This document shows positions 17,565-26,112 of a DNA stretch of 64,000 nt, piece by piece (positions within the stretch are counted from its first letter, which is position 1; the number at the start of each line of letters is the position of its first letter). Position numbers and translations under genes: made by a program. The stretch is from assembly GCF_900112205.1 (NCBI RefSeq), contig NZ_FOKW01000001.1:124001-188000 (forward strand). The letters are read 5' to 3'. The stretch is from Natronobacterium haloterrestre. Its GTDB lineage: Archaea > Halobacteriota > Halobacteria > Halobacteriales > Natrialbaceae. The notes under the pieces were generated by a model. It searched no databases. It saw only the letters and a program-made list of their open reading frames with translations, and had not been told where the DNA came from.

Positions 17565-18368
17565 TCAAAAGGTCAGCGGCTCCGCTTCCTCCCACCGCGG
17601 CACGAACTCGTCCTGAACGTTCGCCGCGAACTCGGGGTCTTTCAGGTCGATCATTCCGAAGGGATCGCCCGACGCGAGCGGGTTCGGAATCTGGATGCAG
17701 ACCTCGACCCCGTCGATGACGTTGAACGAACCGGTCACGTCGTCGTTCGTCCGGACGTCGAAGTCCTCCCGTTCCTGCAGGGACGTCCGGTACCGCCGGC
17801 CGACGTTCTCCGACAGTGCACCGACCAGATCGCGGCTCATCAACACGTTGACCGAGACGCCCCGATCCAGCGCGTTCTCGAGTTCCGCGAGGACGTCCTC
17901 CCCCGCGGTCTGCATGTCCCGTTGTGGAACCGGGTTCGCGGCGATCATCACGATGTCCCGGTCGGCGGCCGCCAGCCGCTCGAGCAGCAGGTCCTTGGTC
18001 TCGTCGGGACCGACTGCGGCCGTCCAGAACTTCTCCTCGACGGGTTCGGCCGCGTCGAGTTCGTCCGAGAGTTCGTCGACGATCGACTCGTACTGGTCGG
18101 CCTTCTCGTCGAGTTCGCGTTTCTTGTCCTCGAGCAGGCGGTCGAGCGCGGTCGAGGGTTCGACCGCGACGTACTTCTTCGGGCGGCTCGCGGTCTGGCT
18201 ACGGACGAGGTTGTACTGTTCGATGCTGTTGAGCACGTCGTAGATCCGCCCCATCGGGACGTCGCTCGCACGCGACAACTCCTTGGCGGTTGTGGGGCCG
18301 GTGTTCAGCAGCGATCGGTACGCTCGAGCCTCGTACTCCGAGAGCCCGAGATCCCTGAGACTGGCCAT
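17565..18368 (-). CDS. TrmB family transcriptional regulator
   Basis: 267 residues. The N-terminal winged helix (LRDLGLSEYEARAYRSLLNTGPTTAKELSRASDVPMGRIYDVLNSIE) is a typical TrmB DNA-binding domain, followed by a coiled coil (about 80-115) and a C-terminal TrmB effector domain with PLD-like look (IVMIAANPVPQ...VSVNVLMSRD). Effectors of this family are usually sugars; the ligand here is unknown. Start chosen at the ATG at 18368, not the in-frame TTG at 18380, because a TATA box (GTTTATGTT on the minus strand, 18392-18400) places transcription start at about 18368 and implies a leaderless mRNA. Confidence 0.9.
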   Translation of the reverse strand: MASLRDLGLSEYEARAYRSLLNTGPTTAKELSRASDVPMGRIYDVLNSIEQYNLVRSQTASRPKKYVAVEPSTALDRLLEDKKRELDEKADQYESIVDELSDELDAAEPVEEKFWTAAVGPDETKDLLLERLAAADRDIVMIAANPVPQRDMQTAGEDVLAELENALDRGVSVNVLMSRDLVGALSENVGRRYRTSLQEREDFDVRTNDDVTGSFNVIDGVEVCIQIPNPLASGDPFGMIDLKDPEFAANVQDEFVPRWEEAEPLTF

Positions 18369-18449
18369 GTTCGAATCCAACCGGCCGAAGAAACATAAAC
18401 ACTGTGGTAGTTTGACGAGTGTGCTATTCGCCCGCCACAGACCGCGAGC

Positions 18450-20108
18450 CTACTCGAGAACGGCTCCGACGCGCTCGCTCAACTCGTCCGGAGTTTCGGC
18501 CGGCGCTGATGCCTCGTCCCCGCGTTCGACCCGGGCGGTTCCCGGCGCTAGGACGTCGTCCGCGCCGGGGACGACGACCTTCTCGTGGTCGGCCATCCGA
18601 AGCGCGGCGCGGTGGAGGTCCGAGCCGGGGTCGTCCGCGACCCGAATGACAAGAGGACCCTCGAGCAGCCGGGAGACCGCCGTCGCGTAGCGGGCGACCT
18701 GGACGCCGATTCGGTCGCTCGCGCCGGCGAAATCCGCGAGGGTCTCTCGCGCGCAGGCGCGGTACCCGTCGTCGCCGGTGAGGGCTGCGAGGTCGATCAA
18801 AGCGTCGGCGACGGCGACGTTCGAATCGAGGGGCCGAAGCGGTCGCTCGACCAGCCCGACACCCTCCGCGGGGCCGTCGTGGAACGAGTCCCCGTCCCGA
18901 AGCCGTTCGATCGCCGCGTCCGCGACCTCGCTGGCGTCCTCGAGGACCCCGTCGACGTCGAGCGTGGCAGCCGCGGTCGTCAGGGCCGCCAGGGCGCGGG
19001 CCTGGGTCGAGAGCAATGGCGCGGGGGCTTCGGGATCGGTTACTTCCGGGAGGGTGGCCGCGAGGCCGTGGGCGACGATGCCGTCCTCGAGCAACTCCCC
19101 GCGGAGCGTCGCGAGCGTCCGCTCGGCGTACCGCCGGGCGCGCTCGTCGTCCGTGTAGGCGTAGTAGGTACACAGCGCCTCGACCGCCAGGGCGTTCGGC
19201 CCGGCGAAGACGGCTTCGTCGACCGGCGGTTCGCCCGCGGCCGCGCGGTCGGTCGCGTCGATGCTGTGAGAGTCGGCGTCGCCGGGCGCCTGGCTGTTGG
19301 CGAAGGCGTCGACGTCACCGTTCCACAGCGTCGTCGTCAGGTACTCGACCGTTCGCTCGGCGGGTTCCCGGTACTCGTCGCTACCCGTGTGGAGGTAGGC
19401 ATTCGCGAACGCGCGCACGAGTGCGGCGTTCGAGTCCAGCAACTTCTCGCGCTGGAGCCCCGACCAGTCGCGTTCGCTCGCGAAGCGGTGGAAGCCGCCG
19501 TCGTACTCGTCGAGCAGGTTCGCGCTGACGGCGTCGAACGAGCGAAGCGCCATCTCGCGGTCGCGCTTGAGAGCGAACTCGAGGGCGTCGGGCAGCGGGA
19601 ACTTCGGGCTCTCGCCCCAGCCGCCGGCGACCTCGTCGTAGGTGTCGGTGAGGTGTCCGAGCATCCCCGACTCGATGTCGTCTGTGAGCTCGCCCGCGGG
19701 CGGTTCGTCCTCCCGCAGCGAACGGGGAACGCGGGCCGCGCCGCTGCCTTTCGTCTGCCACATCGTGCGGACGCTGTCGAGCACCTGGCGCATGCCGTCG
19801 GGACCCAGGTAGCCCGCGCCCGTGAGGACCTTCCCGTCGGGGGCGAGGAACACGGTCGAGGGGAACCCGCCCATGTTGTACCGGTCGCGTACCCGGGGGT
19901 GGCGGTCGACGTCGACCCGTACGGGAACGAAACTGTCGTTGACGTTCGCCGCGATGCGCGGTTCCGCGTAGGTCTCCGCGTCCATCTCGTGACAGTGATC
20001 GCACCACGTCGCGGTCAGCGAGAGCAGTACCGGAACGTCGGCCTCCGCAGCCTCGTCGAAGGCCGCCTGGCCCCACTCGCGCCACTCGACGCGCGTCGTA
20101 TCGTCCAT
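18450..20108 (-). CDS. DUF255 thioredoxin-domain protein (YyaL/SSP411-like)
   Basis: 552 residues. Residues 1-125 form a thioredoxin-like DUF255 domain with a CDHC site (Cys36, Cys39) in SLTATWCDHCHEMDAET and the cis-proline segment GGFPSTVFLAPDGK. The rest is an all-helical (alpha/alpha)6-barrel part with GGWGESPKFPLPDALEF and DGGFHRFASERDW. The family is widespread and its reaction is not settled. The protein is shorter than many bacterial members (about 650-700 residues). It is followed by the TrmB gene on the same strand, 81 nt away. Confidence 0.9.
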   Translation of the reverse strand: MDDTTRVEWREWGQAAFDEAAEADVPVLLSLTATWCDHCHEMDAETYAEPRIAANVNDSFVPVRVDVDRHPRVRDRYNMGGFPSTVFLAPDGKVLTGAGYLGPDGMRQVLDSVRTMWQTKGSGAARVPRSLREDEPPAGELTDDIESGMLGHLTDTYDEVAGGWGESPKFPLPDALEFALKRDREMALRSFDAVSANLLDEYDGGFHRFASERDWSGLQREKLLDSNAALVRAFANAYLHTGSDEYREPAERTVEYLTTTLWNGDVDAFANSQAPGDADSHSIDATDRAAAGEPPVDEAVFAGPNALAVEALCTYYAYTDDERARRYAERTLATLRGELLEDGIVAHGLAATLPEVTDPEAPAPLLSTQARALAALTTAAATLDVDGVLEDASEVADAAIERLRDGDSFHDGPAEGVGLVERPLRPLDSNVAVADALIDLAALTGDDGYRACARETLADFAGASDRIGVQVARYATAVSRLLEGPLVIRVADDPGSDLHRAALRMADHEKVVVPGADDVLAPGTARVERGDEASAPAETPDELSERVGAVLE

Positions 20109-20231
20109 ACTCGAGCCTGGGCGGTCGCGGGGGTAAGCCCTTCGTTCGCTCTCGTTTCCGGTTTCTCCGGCTCGTTTCCCTGGACGTCTCGAGCGTAAAG
20201 CGTTTTCACCCTCGGTCGGCTATATCGTGCC

Positions 20232-20888
20232 ATGCTCCGGTGGATCTTCGCGCTGTTGCTCATCCCGTTTCTCGACGCCGTGTTGCTGGCGGTCGTCGTC
20301 AGCCAGACCTCCTACATCGGGTGGGTCGGGATGGTGCTGCTCGTCGTCCTGACCGGGCTGGTCGGGATGCTCCTCGTCCGCGCGGAAGGCCGGCGGACGA
20401 TCCGGAAGATGCAACGCACGCTGGCCCAGGGCCAGCCGCCGACGAACGAACTGCTCGACGGCGGGCTGTTGATCGCGTCCGGAGCCTTCCTGCTCACGCC
20501 GGGGCTGGTGACCGACCTCATCGGCTTCCTGCTCGTGGTCCCGCCGACACGGATCCCGATTCGTGCGGGCCTCAAGCGGTTCGTGATCGTCCCCTACGCG
20601 GACAAGAAGACCGGAGGGTTCGCCAGTGGCGGGGTCTGGACCTACGGCTTCTCGAGCGACGACGCGCCCGGCGGCGGGTTCGGTGGCGGCTCGAGTTCGG
20701 GGGCCGGCGGTTCCGGCGGGGGCACCTACGACCTCGGCAGCGACTCCTATACGGTCGATACGGGCTCGAGCGCCAGCACGGACGCCGACGCCCGCGACGC
20801 GGACGGGACGGACGGGTACTCGATCGACTTCGAGGACGCCGACGACTCGAGCGGATCGGACGGAGGCGACGAACCGTCCGCTCGGTAG
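20232..20888 (+). CDS. fxsA: FxsA family membrane protein
   Basis: 218 residues. Residues 1-120 match FxsA: membrane segment LRWIFALLLIPFLDAVLLAVVV, then GWVGMVLLVVLTGLVGMLLVRAEGRRT, and the signature LLDGGLLIASGAFLLTPGLVTDLIGFLLVVPPTR. FxsA in Escherichia coli affects exclusion of phage T7; the archaeal role is unknown. The C-terminal 90 residues are a haloarchaeal Gly/Ser/Asp-rich tail of low complexity (GGGFGGGSSSGAGGSGGG). tRNA-Ile follows 75 nt downstream with its own TATA box. Confidence 0.9.
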   Translation: MLRWIFALLLIPFLDAVLLAVVVSQTSYIGWVGMVLLVVLTGLVGMLLVRAEGRRTIRKMQRTLAQGQPPTNELLDGGLLIASGAFLLTPGLVTDLIGFLLVVPPTRIPIRAGLKRFVIVPYADKKTGGFASGGVWTYGFSSDDAPGGGFGGGSSSGAGGSGGGTYDLGSDSYTVDTGSSASTDADARDADGTDGYSIDFEDADDSSGSDGGDEPSAR

Positions 20889-20916
20889 CGGTTCGCACAG
20901 CTTCCTCGGAAAGAAA

Positions 20917-20925
20917 CGTTTAAAC
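20917..20925 (+). promoter_or_regulatory. TATA box of tRNA-Ile
   Basis: CGTTTAAAC, a strong archaeal TATA element, with initiation expected near 20947, about 17 nt before the mature 5' end of the tRNA. Confidence 0.7.
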
Positions 20926-20963
20926 ATACGACCCGGCAACTACTGAGTGCAGAGGAAAAGCGC

Positions 20964-21037
20964 GGGCCGGTAGCTCAATTAGGTTGAGCGCCACTCTGAT
21001 AAGGTGGAGGTTCTCGGTTCAAATCCGAGCCGGCCCA
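20964..21037 (+). tRNA. tRNA-Ile (GAU)
   Basis: 74-nt cloverleaf. The acceptor stem GGGCCGG pairs with CCGGCCC at 21030-21036, with discriminator A at 21037. The D arm has TAGCTCAATTAGGTTGAGC. The anticodon stem CCACT/GGTGG closes the loop CTGATAA, with anticodon GAT at 20998-21000. The T arm CTCGGTTCAAATCCGAG is perfect. No intron and no encoded CCA. Confidence 0.97.
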
Positions 21038-21172
21038 CTTCTCCCTCCGAACGAACGTTCGAGTTGTGAATATCGGGTATTTCGGCCGTCGTTCTTTCGG
21101 TTCCGTTCTCTCGTCCTCGAGCCCGACGACCGTCCGTCGTTTTTCACACTCGAGGGCCCGCGCCCGGATCGG

Positions 21173-22108
21173 TCAGCCGCCCTCTGCCCGTTCGGCGTCG
21201 CTCGAGTCGTCGAGTCGGAGGCCCGCCGGTGACTCGCTCTCCCGCACGACGTATCCCTTCCGGAGGCCCGCGTCGTGGAGGTCGCTGCCGCACGCGCCCG
21301 CCTTCACCGCCCGCCGGACCCGATCCGGCTCGGCGACGCTCGCACCGGCGACGACGTCCACACCGGCCTCGAACAGCGGTTCCGGGCGGAACGATGCCGT
21401 CGCGCCGATGACGACGGCGGCCGCCGACCGCGGGATCGCCCGGAGGTACCGGTCCGCGCCCCCATAGACGAACGCCGATCCGGTGACGAAAACGACGTCC
21501 GCCCCCTCCATTGCCGCCGCCGTCTCGTCGGGGGTGTACGTCGAGACGCGGACGTCCGCGGGCGTGGGAACGTTCTCTGGGCCGACGTCGACCCCGGCGC
21601 GCTCGAGGACGCGAACATCGACGTCCGAAAACCGCCGGAAGGCGGGTCGGAACAGCCCGACTGTGACGACGCGCTCGACCGACGGCTCGAGCAGCGCCAT
21701 CGGATCGCCACGGTCCCAGTCGATCGTGGGGGCCGACAGCGCGTTCAGGGTCGCGATGGCCAGCGCCCGATCGAGGCGGGGATCGGTTTCGCCTCCAGCG
21801 GGAGTCGCGTCGCTATCGCGGCCCGAAATCGGTGCCAACAGCGCCTCGAGGTCGCGGTCGACCGCCGGTGGCTGGGGCGACCCCCGTGGACGGTGGGCGA
21901 CGCCCGCGAGGTGTTTCGCATTCGCGTGGGTCGCGTCGCCTCTCACTGCCCCGTCCGCGCCGTCCGCGCCGTCCGCTCCCTCGGCCTCGAGTTCCACCAG
22001 CAGCGTCCGGTCGTTAGCGGTGATCCGGTGTGGGCTCACGGCCTCGAGCGTTTCCGGACTCTCGTCGCGGAGGCGTGCGTAGGCGTTCCGGAGGATTGGG
22101 CTCGTCAT
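21173..22108 (-). CDS. DUF364 Rossmann-like (putative heavy-metal chelation) protein
   Basis: 311 residues from the ATG at 22108 (MTSPILRNAYARLRDESPETLEAV). The C-terminal half has the DUF364 features VVTVGLFRPAFRRF, ADVVFVTGSAFVYGGADRYLRAI and VVIGATASFRPEPLFEAGVDVVAG. An imperfect GADGADGADGA stretch lies near residue 50. The family has been linked to metal or tetrapyrrole handling by structure only. It is divergent from the siroheme decarboxylase gene with 159 nt between the starts, a context consistent with a tetrapyrrole or metal role. The reading frame stays open well upstream of 22108, but that part overlaps the divergent gene and is not accepted. Confidence 0.75.
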   Translation of the reverse strand: MTSPILRNAYARLRDESPETLEAVSPHRITANDRTLLVELEAEGADGADGADGAVRGDATHANAKHLAGVAHRPRGSPQPPAVDRDLEALLAPISGRDSDATPAGGETDPRLDRALAIATLNALSAPTIDWDRGDPMALLEPSVERVVTVGLFRPAFRRFSDVDVRVLERAGVDVGPENVPTPADVRVSTYTPDETAAAMEGADVVFVTGSAFVYGGADRYLRAIPRSAAAVVIGATASFRPEPLFEAGVDVVAGASVAEPDRVRRAVKAGACGSDLHDAGLRKGYVVRESESPAGLRLDDSSDAERAEGG

Positions 22109-22267
22109 TCGTGCTCGGGATCGCTGAAGCGGCGTGGCGAAGCGACTGCGGCAGTGGACACGTGATTCGGGGAACGGCGGGCGACGGCATATACGTTCGG
22201 CCGGTCCACCGCCCCGAACCGTTGGCGACCCGAAAGCGATAGTTGCCGCCGCGACCAACTGCCGACG

Positions 22268-23362
22268 ATGAACTCCGCCACCGGGGGCGACTGGCGCGAG
22301 GCCGTCGACGACATCGACGCGGCGCTCATCGACGGCTACCAGAGTGGGCTCCCCCTCGAAGAGCGCCCCCTCCGACCGGTCGGCGATCGACTCGGAATCG
22401 ACGAACGCGAGGTCGTGGATCGGATCGAACGGCTCCTCGAACTCGGCGTGTTCCGCCGGTTCGGGGCCGTCCTCAATCCGCCGGTAATCGGCTCGTCGAC
22501 CCTCGCTGCGATCCGCGCACCCGAGGACGAGGCGGCGTTCGACGAGGTCGCCGAACTCGTCAACGGCTACCGGCAGGTCAACCACAACTACGCCCGCGAC
22601 CACGAGTGGAACATGTGGTTCGTCGTCACCGCGGCCTCCCGGGCCGAGCGCGACGACGTCCTCGACGAGATCGAGCGCCGGACTGGCTGCGAGGTGCTCG
22701 ACTTACCGATGGTCACCGACTACTACGTCGACCTCGAGTTCCCGGTGGTCAACGCCGACCGGTTCGCCCGCGAGTCGGCGTCCGACGGCGTCGACGCCTC
22801 GGCCACCCGGATCAGCGAGACGGCCGTCGGCGACCTCTCGCCGTTCGAGGCCGACCTGTTGCTCGCCGTCCAGGACGGGTTTCCGGTCTCGACGACGCCG
22901 TACCGCGATCTGGCGGCACAACTCGAGCGCGAGCCTGCCCACCGCGAGGTCGACGCGGTCGACGTCGTCGACGCGCTCGAAGGGTTACGCTCCCGAGGCT
23001 GTATCAAGCGGGTCGGCTGTGTCGTCAATCACGTCGTCACCGGCTTCGACGCCAACTGCATGGTCGTCTGGGACGTCCCGAACGCCGAGCGCGACGAACG
23101 CGGCGAAGCCGTCGGCGAGTTGCCGTCCGTAACGCTCTGTTACCACCGGCCGCGCCGCCCCGAGCACGGGTGGCCGTACAACCTGTTCACGATGATCCAC
23201 GGCCGCGACCCCGAGGCGGTCGACGCCGAGATCGACGACCTGGCCGACGAGTACCTTCCGTTCGAGCACGAACGCCTGTACTCGACCGAGACGCTGAAAC
23301 AGACCGGCGCGCGCTACGAGGACCTGCTCGCGTCGCCGGACGCCGAAGGTCGGCAGTCGTGA
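22268..23362 (+). CDS. Siroheme decarboxylase, AhbA-AhbB fusion (AsnC-like)
   Basis: 364 residues made of two Lrp/AsnC-like halves, each with a winged helix and a RAM-type domain. Half one (about 10-170) has IERLLELGVFRRFGAVLNPPVIG and QVNHNYARDHEWNMWFVV; half two (about 195-345) has LRSRGCIKRVGCVVNHVVTGFDANCMVVWDVP and TLCYHRPRRPEHGWPYNLFTMIHGRD. These are hallmarks of siroheme decarboxylase subunits AhbA and AhbB, which convert siroheme to 12,18-didecarboxysiroheme in the alternative heme pathway. In other organisms they are separate subunits of a heterodimer. Database names often call such proteins Lrp/AsnC regulators; the WPYNLFTMIHG motif argues for the enzyme. Confidence 0.83.
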   Translation: MNSATGGDWREAVDDIDAALIDGYQSGLPLEERPLRPVGDRLGIDEREVVDRIERLLELGVFRRFGAVLNPPVIGSSTLAAIRAPEDEAAFDEVAELVNGYRQVNHNYARDHEWNMWFVVTAASRAERDDVLDEIERRTGCEVLDLPMVTDYYVDLEFPVVNADRFARESASDGVDASATRISETAVGDLSPFEADLLLAVQDGFPVSTTPYRDLAAQLEREPAHREVDAVDVVDALEGLRSRGCIKRVGCVVNHVVTGFDANCMVVWDVPNAERDERGEAVGELPSVTLCYHRPRRPEHGWPYNLFTMIHGRDPEAVDAEIDDLADEYLPFEHERLYSTETLKQTGARYEDLLASPDAEGRQS

Positions 23363-23928
23363 GCTGACTTTCCCAGCCCAGTCGTCCGCCGTGCTCCGGG
23401 ACTCGTTCTGCTAGCCGGGTTTCTCGCCACTGACCGCCGTAGCGGGCTCTCGAGAACGTCGGTCGACCGGTACCAAAATGGCCCCGTCGTTGTTACACGC
23501 GCCCCTGGGGCCGCCGCCTCTGGTTGGCGGCATTCACGTCTACGATCGGTGGCATCACGAAATCATTTCCTAACTAGTTTGGCTATCGGGTCGGAAAAGT
23601 AAGTAGTAATACAAACAGACTAGATATATGTTTGCTATTGGCTGTTAAATTGGAACGCTGGTTCGAACCAGTAAAGCCCTGTAGCTATGCTACGGAATCG
23701 AACTCGAAAGCCCCCTGAATCCCGCGTCACTGATTCGAACGGAGAGCTACCGCTAAACTGACTTGTTTTCGAAGTGGATATAATAATAACCTCCTTGATT
23801 TCTTTTGTATTTCGGATACGTATTATATATCGTAGACTGGTGAAGTAACCCGTGTCCCGCCCGCTTCTCGAGCGAGGGCGGATCGCACCGGAACCACGGC
23901 CCCACCCACCCCCATCGCCCCGCCGATT
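23363..23928. other. AT-rich intergenic region with tRNA-arm-like debris
   Basis: About 570 nt between ahbAB and the acyl-CoA dehydrogenase. The part 23560-23860 is clearly lower in GC than the genes around it. A perfect 14-bp palindrome CTGGTTCGAACCAG lies at 23659-23672. On the minus strand two more T-arm-like pieces occur, GAGTTCGATTCC near 23694-23705 and CCGTTCGAATCAG near 23730-23742. No complete tRNA can be folded. A 73-codon minus-strand frame at 23753-23974 is not credible. Confidence 0.45.
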
Positions 23929-23964
23929 GGGAACGCGTACCGCAATACCTATTGTGGCGTTCCC
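23929..23964. promoter_or_regulatory. Inverted repeat immediately upstream of the acyl-CoA dehydrogenase
   Basis: GGGAACGC at 23929-23936 and GCGTTCCC at 23957-23964 are perfect complements; inside them CGCAAT and ATTGTG pair at five of six positions, leaving a 4-nt bulge (GTAC) on the left arm. The structure ends 12 nt before the ATG at 23977, so it is either an operator over the promoter or a 5' mRNA hairpin. Confidence 0.6.
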
Positions 23965-23976
23965 GTAGTATCACGT

Positions 23977-25140
23977 ATGCTGGATTTCGTTCAGCTCGAG
24001 CAGGATCTGGACCAGGAAGAGCGGATGATTCGGGATACGGCCCGTGAGTTCGTCGAGGAACACGTCAAGCCGGACATCGCCGAGCACTTCGAGGAGGGGA
24101 CCTTCCCGACGGAACTGATCCCCAAGATGGGCGAACTCGGCTTCTACGCCCCCAACCTCGAGGGGTACGGCTCGCCGAACGTTTCCGAGACCGCCTATGG
24201 GCTCCTGATGCAGGAACTCGAGGCGGGGGACTCGGGGCTGCGCTCGATGGCGTCGGTCCAGGGGGCACTGGTGATGTACCCGATCCACGCCTACGGCAGC
24301 GAAGAACAGAAAGAGGAGTGGCTGCCGAAACTGGGCCAGGGTGAGGCGGTCGGCTGTTTCGGCCTGACCGAACCCGAACACGGCTCCAACCCGTCGGGGA
24401 TGGAGACCCACGCCGAGCGCGACAGCGACGGATACGTGCTCAACGGATCGAAGACCTGGATCACGAACTCGCCGATCGCGGACGTGGCAGTGGTCTGGGC
24501 GCGGGACCGCTCCGCAGAGGACGAACCGGTCCGCGGGTTCCTCGTCGAGACGGACCGCGACGGCGTCACGACCAACAAGATCACCGAGAAGCTCTCGCTG
24601 CGTGCGTCGATCACCGGCGAGATCGGTCTCAACGACGTCCGCGTTCCCGAGGAGAACGTTCTGCCGGGCGTCTCCGGGATGAAGGGGCCGCTGTCCTGTC
24701 TCACGCAGGCCCGGTACGGGATCGCCTGGGGAGCGGTCGGAGCGGCCCGGGACAGCTTCGAGGAGGCGCGCCAGTACGCCCAGGACCGCGAGCAGTTCGG
24801 CGGCCCGATCGGCCGGTTCCAGCTGCAACAGCAGAAACTCGCCGAGATGGCGACCCAGATCACGCTGGCCCAGTTGCTCGCCTACCGCGTGGCCGAACTG
24901 AAAGAGCGTGGCGACCTCCGGCCCGCCCACATCTCGCTGGCCAAGCGCAACAACGTCCGCATGGCCCGTGACCAGACCCGCGTCGCCCGCGAGATGCTCG
25001 GCGGCAACGGGATCACGACCGACTACTCGCCGATGCGCCACATGGCCAACATGGAAACGGTCTACACCTACGAGGGCACCCACGACATCCACACGCTGGT
25101 CCTCGGCGAGGAGCTGACCGGTATCCCGGCCTACGAGTGA
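23977..25140 (+). CDS. Acyl-CoA dehydrogenase, glutaryl-CoA dehydrogenase-like
   Basis: 387 residues, cytoplasmic FAD enzyme. The segments YGLLMQELEAGDSGLRSMASVQGALVMYPI, VGCFGLTEPEHGSNPSGMET, LNGSKTWITNSPIADVAVVWA and the C-terminal TYEGTHDIHTLVLGEELTG closely follow glutaryl-CoA dehydrogenases. The catalytic base is the Glu in YEGTHD. By analogy it would oxidise (and perhaps decarboxylate) a glutaryl-CoA-type substrate, but without neighbours from the pathway the substrate is not certain. It is monocistronic, preceded by an inverted repeat that may control it. Confidence 0.9.
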   Translation: MLDFVQLEQDLDQEERMIRDTAREFVEEHVKPDIAEHFEEGTFPTELIPKMGELGFYAPNLEGYGSPNVSETAYGLLMQELEAGDSGLRSMASVQGALVMYPIHAYGSEEQKEEWLPKLGQGEAVGCFGLTEPEHGSNPSGMETHAERDSDGYVLNGSKTWITNSPIADVAVVWARDRSAEDEPVRGFLVETDRDGVTTNKITEKLSLRASITGEIGLNDVRVPEENVLPGVSGMKGPLSCLTQARYGIAWGAVGAARDSFEEARQYAQDREQFGGPIGRFQLQQQKLAEMATQITLAQLLAYRVAELKERGDLRPAHISLAKRNNVRMARDQTRVAREMLGGNGITTDYSPMRHMANMETVYTYEGTHDIHTLVLGEELTGIPAYE

Positions 25141-25419
25141 CGGGATAGCGGCGGCGGCCGCGTGGCGGTCGCAGCTAACCCTCTCCGTTTTCGCCGTTCG
25201 TCCGTTCTCTCGGGCCATCCTGCCGCTTTTCGCATCCCCTCTCGCGAGCTTTCGCCATTGGCGAAACGGTGACAGCCGGCGTCCGTGGTCCTATTGGAGC
25301 TAACTGGCCGAATGAACGCCCTCAGTCGCCCTCGAGGCTCTTCCTCGTCATCGAAACACTGGCCCAACCCCGTGGGGTCACCGAAATCACTTTGCACACC
25401 CCGTCGGAACTACGACCGG

Positions 25420-26064
25420 ATGGCCGACTCGAACGCCGACGGGAGCCCCGGACCGAAACCCAAGGTCGCCCGCCTCATCGAGAAGTACGGCCTCGAGGGC
25501 GTCGGCACCGACCTCGAGGCGCGGTGGACCCGCGACGAGAACCGGGAGAGCCTGCGGTCGCTCGCCGACTGGTTCAACGAGCGGCTGGTTCGCGCGGCGC
25601 TTTCCGACGCCGGGATCGATACGATCGCCGAGGACACGTCCCACCTCTACGACCTGCTGCGCGGCGAGACGGGCAGCAGGGGAGAACGAACACAAGTCGA
25701 ACGGCGACTCGAGCGAGCGGGCGTCGACGTCGAGACGCTGACCGAGGAGTTCGTCTCCTACGGCGCGATCAGGAGCTACCTCACCGGCTACAGGGACGCG
25801 TCGCCGCCCGCGGCCGACGACGGCGACGCCGATGGCGACCGGGAAAACGTCGCCCGAACTATCGAGGGGCTCCGCCAGCGAACCGTCTCGGTCACCGAGG
25901 GCAACCTCGAGCGACTCCGGGAGACCGATCGGCTCGAGGTCGGCCCCCACCGCGTGCTCGTGGACGTACAGGTCCTCTGTGAGGCGTGTGGCAAACAGTA
26001 CGACGTCGCCGACCTGCTCGAGTCGGGGGCCTGCGACTGTTTCGCTTCCGCTTCGGGGGAGTGA
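25420..26064 (+). CDS. rdfA: Rod-determining factor RdfA
   Basis: 214 residues from the ATG at 25420 (MADSNADGSPGPKPKVARLIEKYGL). The N-terminal KVARLIEKYGLEGVGTDLEARWT, the middle LADWFNERLVRAAL, and TEEFVSYGAIRSYLTGYR are typical. A C-terminal zinc-finger-like LCEACGKQYDV...GACDC follows. In Haloferax volcanii this protein is required for rod-shaped cells. As in other haloarchaea, it is next to a gene for an SMC-related protein, here convergent, 48 nt away. An upstream in-frame start at 25285 adds 45 residues of unlikely composition. Confidence 0.88.
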   Translation: MADSNADGSPGPKPKVARLIEKYGLEGVGTDLEARWTRDENRESLRSLADWFNERLVRAALSDAGIDTIAEDTSHLYDLLRGETGSRGERTQVERRLERAGVDVETLTEEFVSYGAIRSYLTGYRDASPPAADDGDADGDRENVARTIEGLRQRTVSVTEGNLERLRETDRLEVGPHRVLVDVQVLCEACGKQYDVADLLESGACDCFASASGE

Positions 26065-26112
26065 CGACGAAGGTATAACAGGAGTACGTCTGTTACGGGT
26101 TTCCCGGGCCGA

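Noticed and set aside
21173-22603. 476-residue version of the DUF364 protein
   Set aside because: The N-terminal 165 codons overlap the divergent siroheme decarboxylase gene in antisense and show shadow composition; the ATG at 22108 begins the real protein.
23753-23974. 73-codon minus-strand gene candidate
   Set aside because: It overlaps the promoter region and inverted repeat of the acyl-CoA dehydrogenase and has no recognisable composition or motif.
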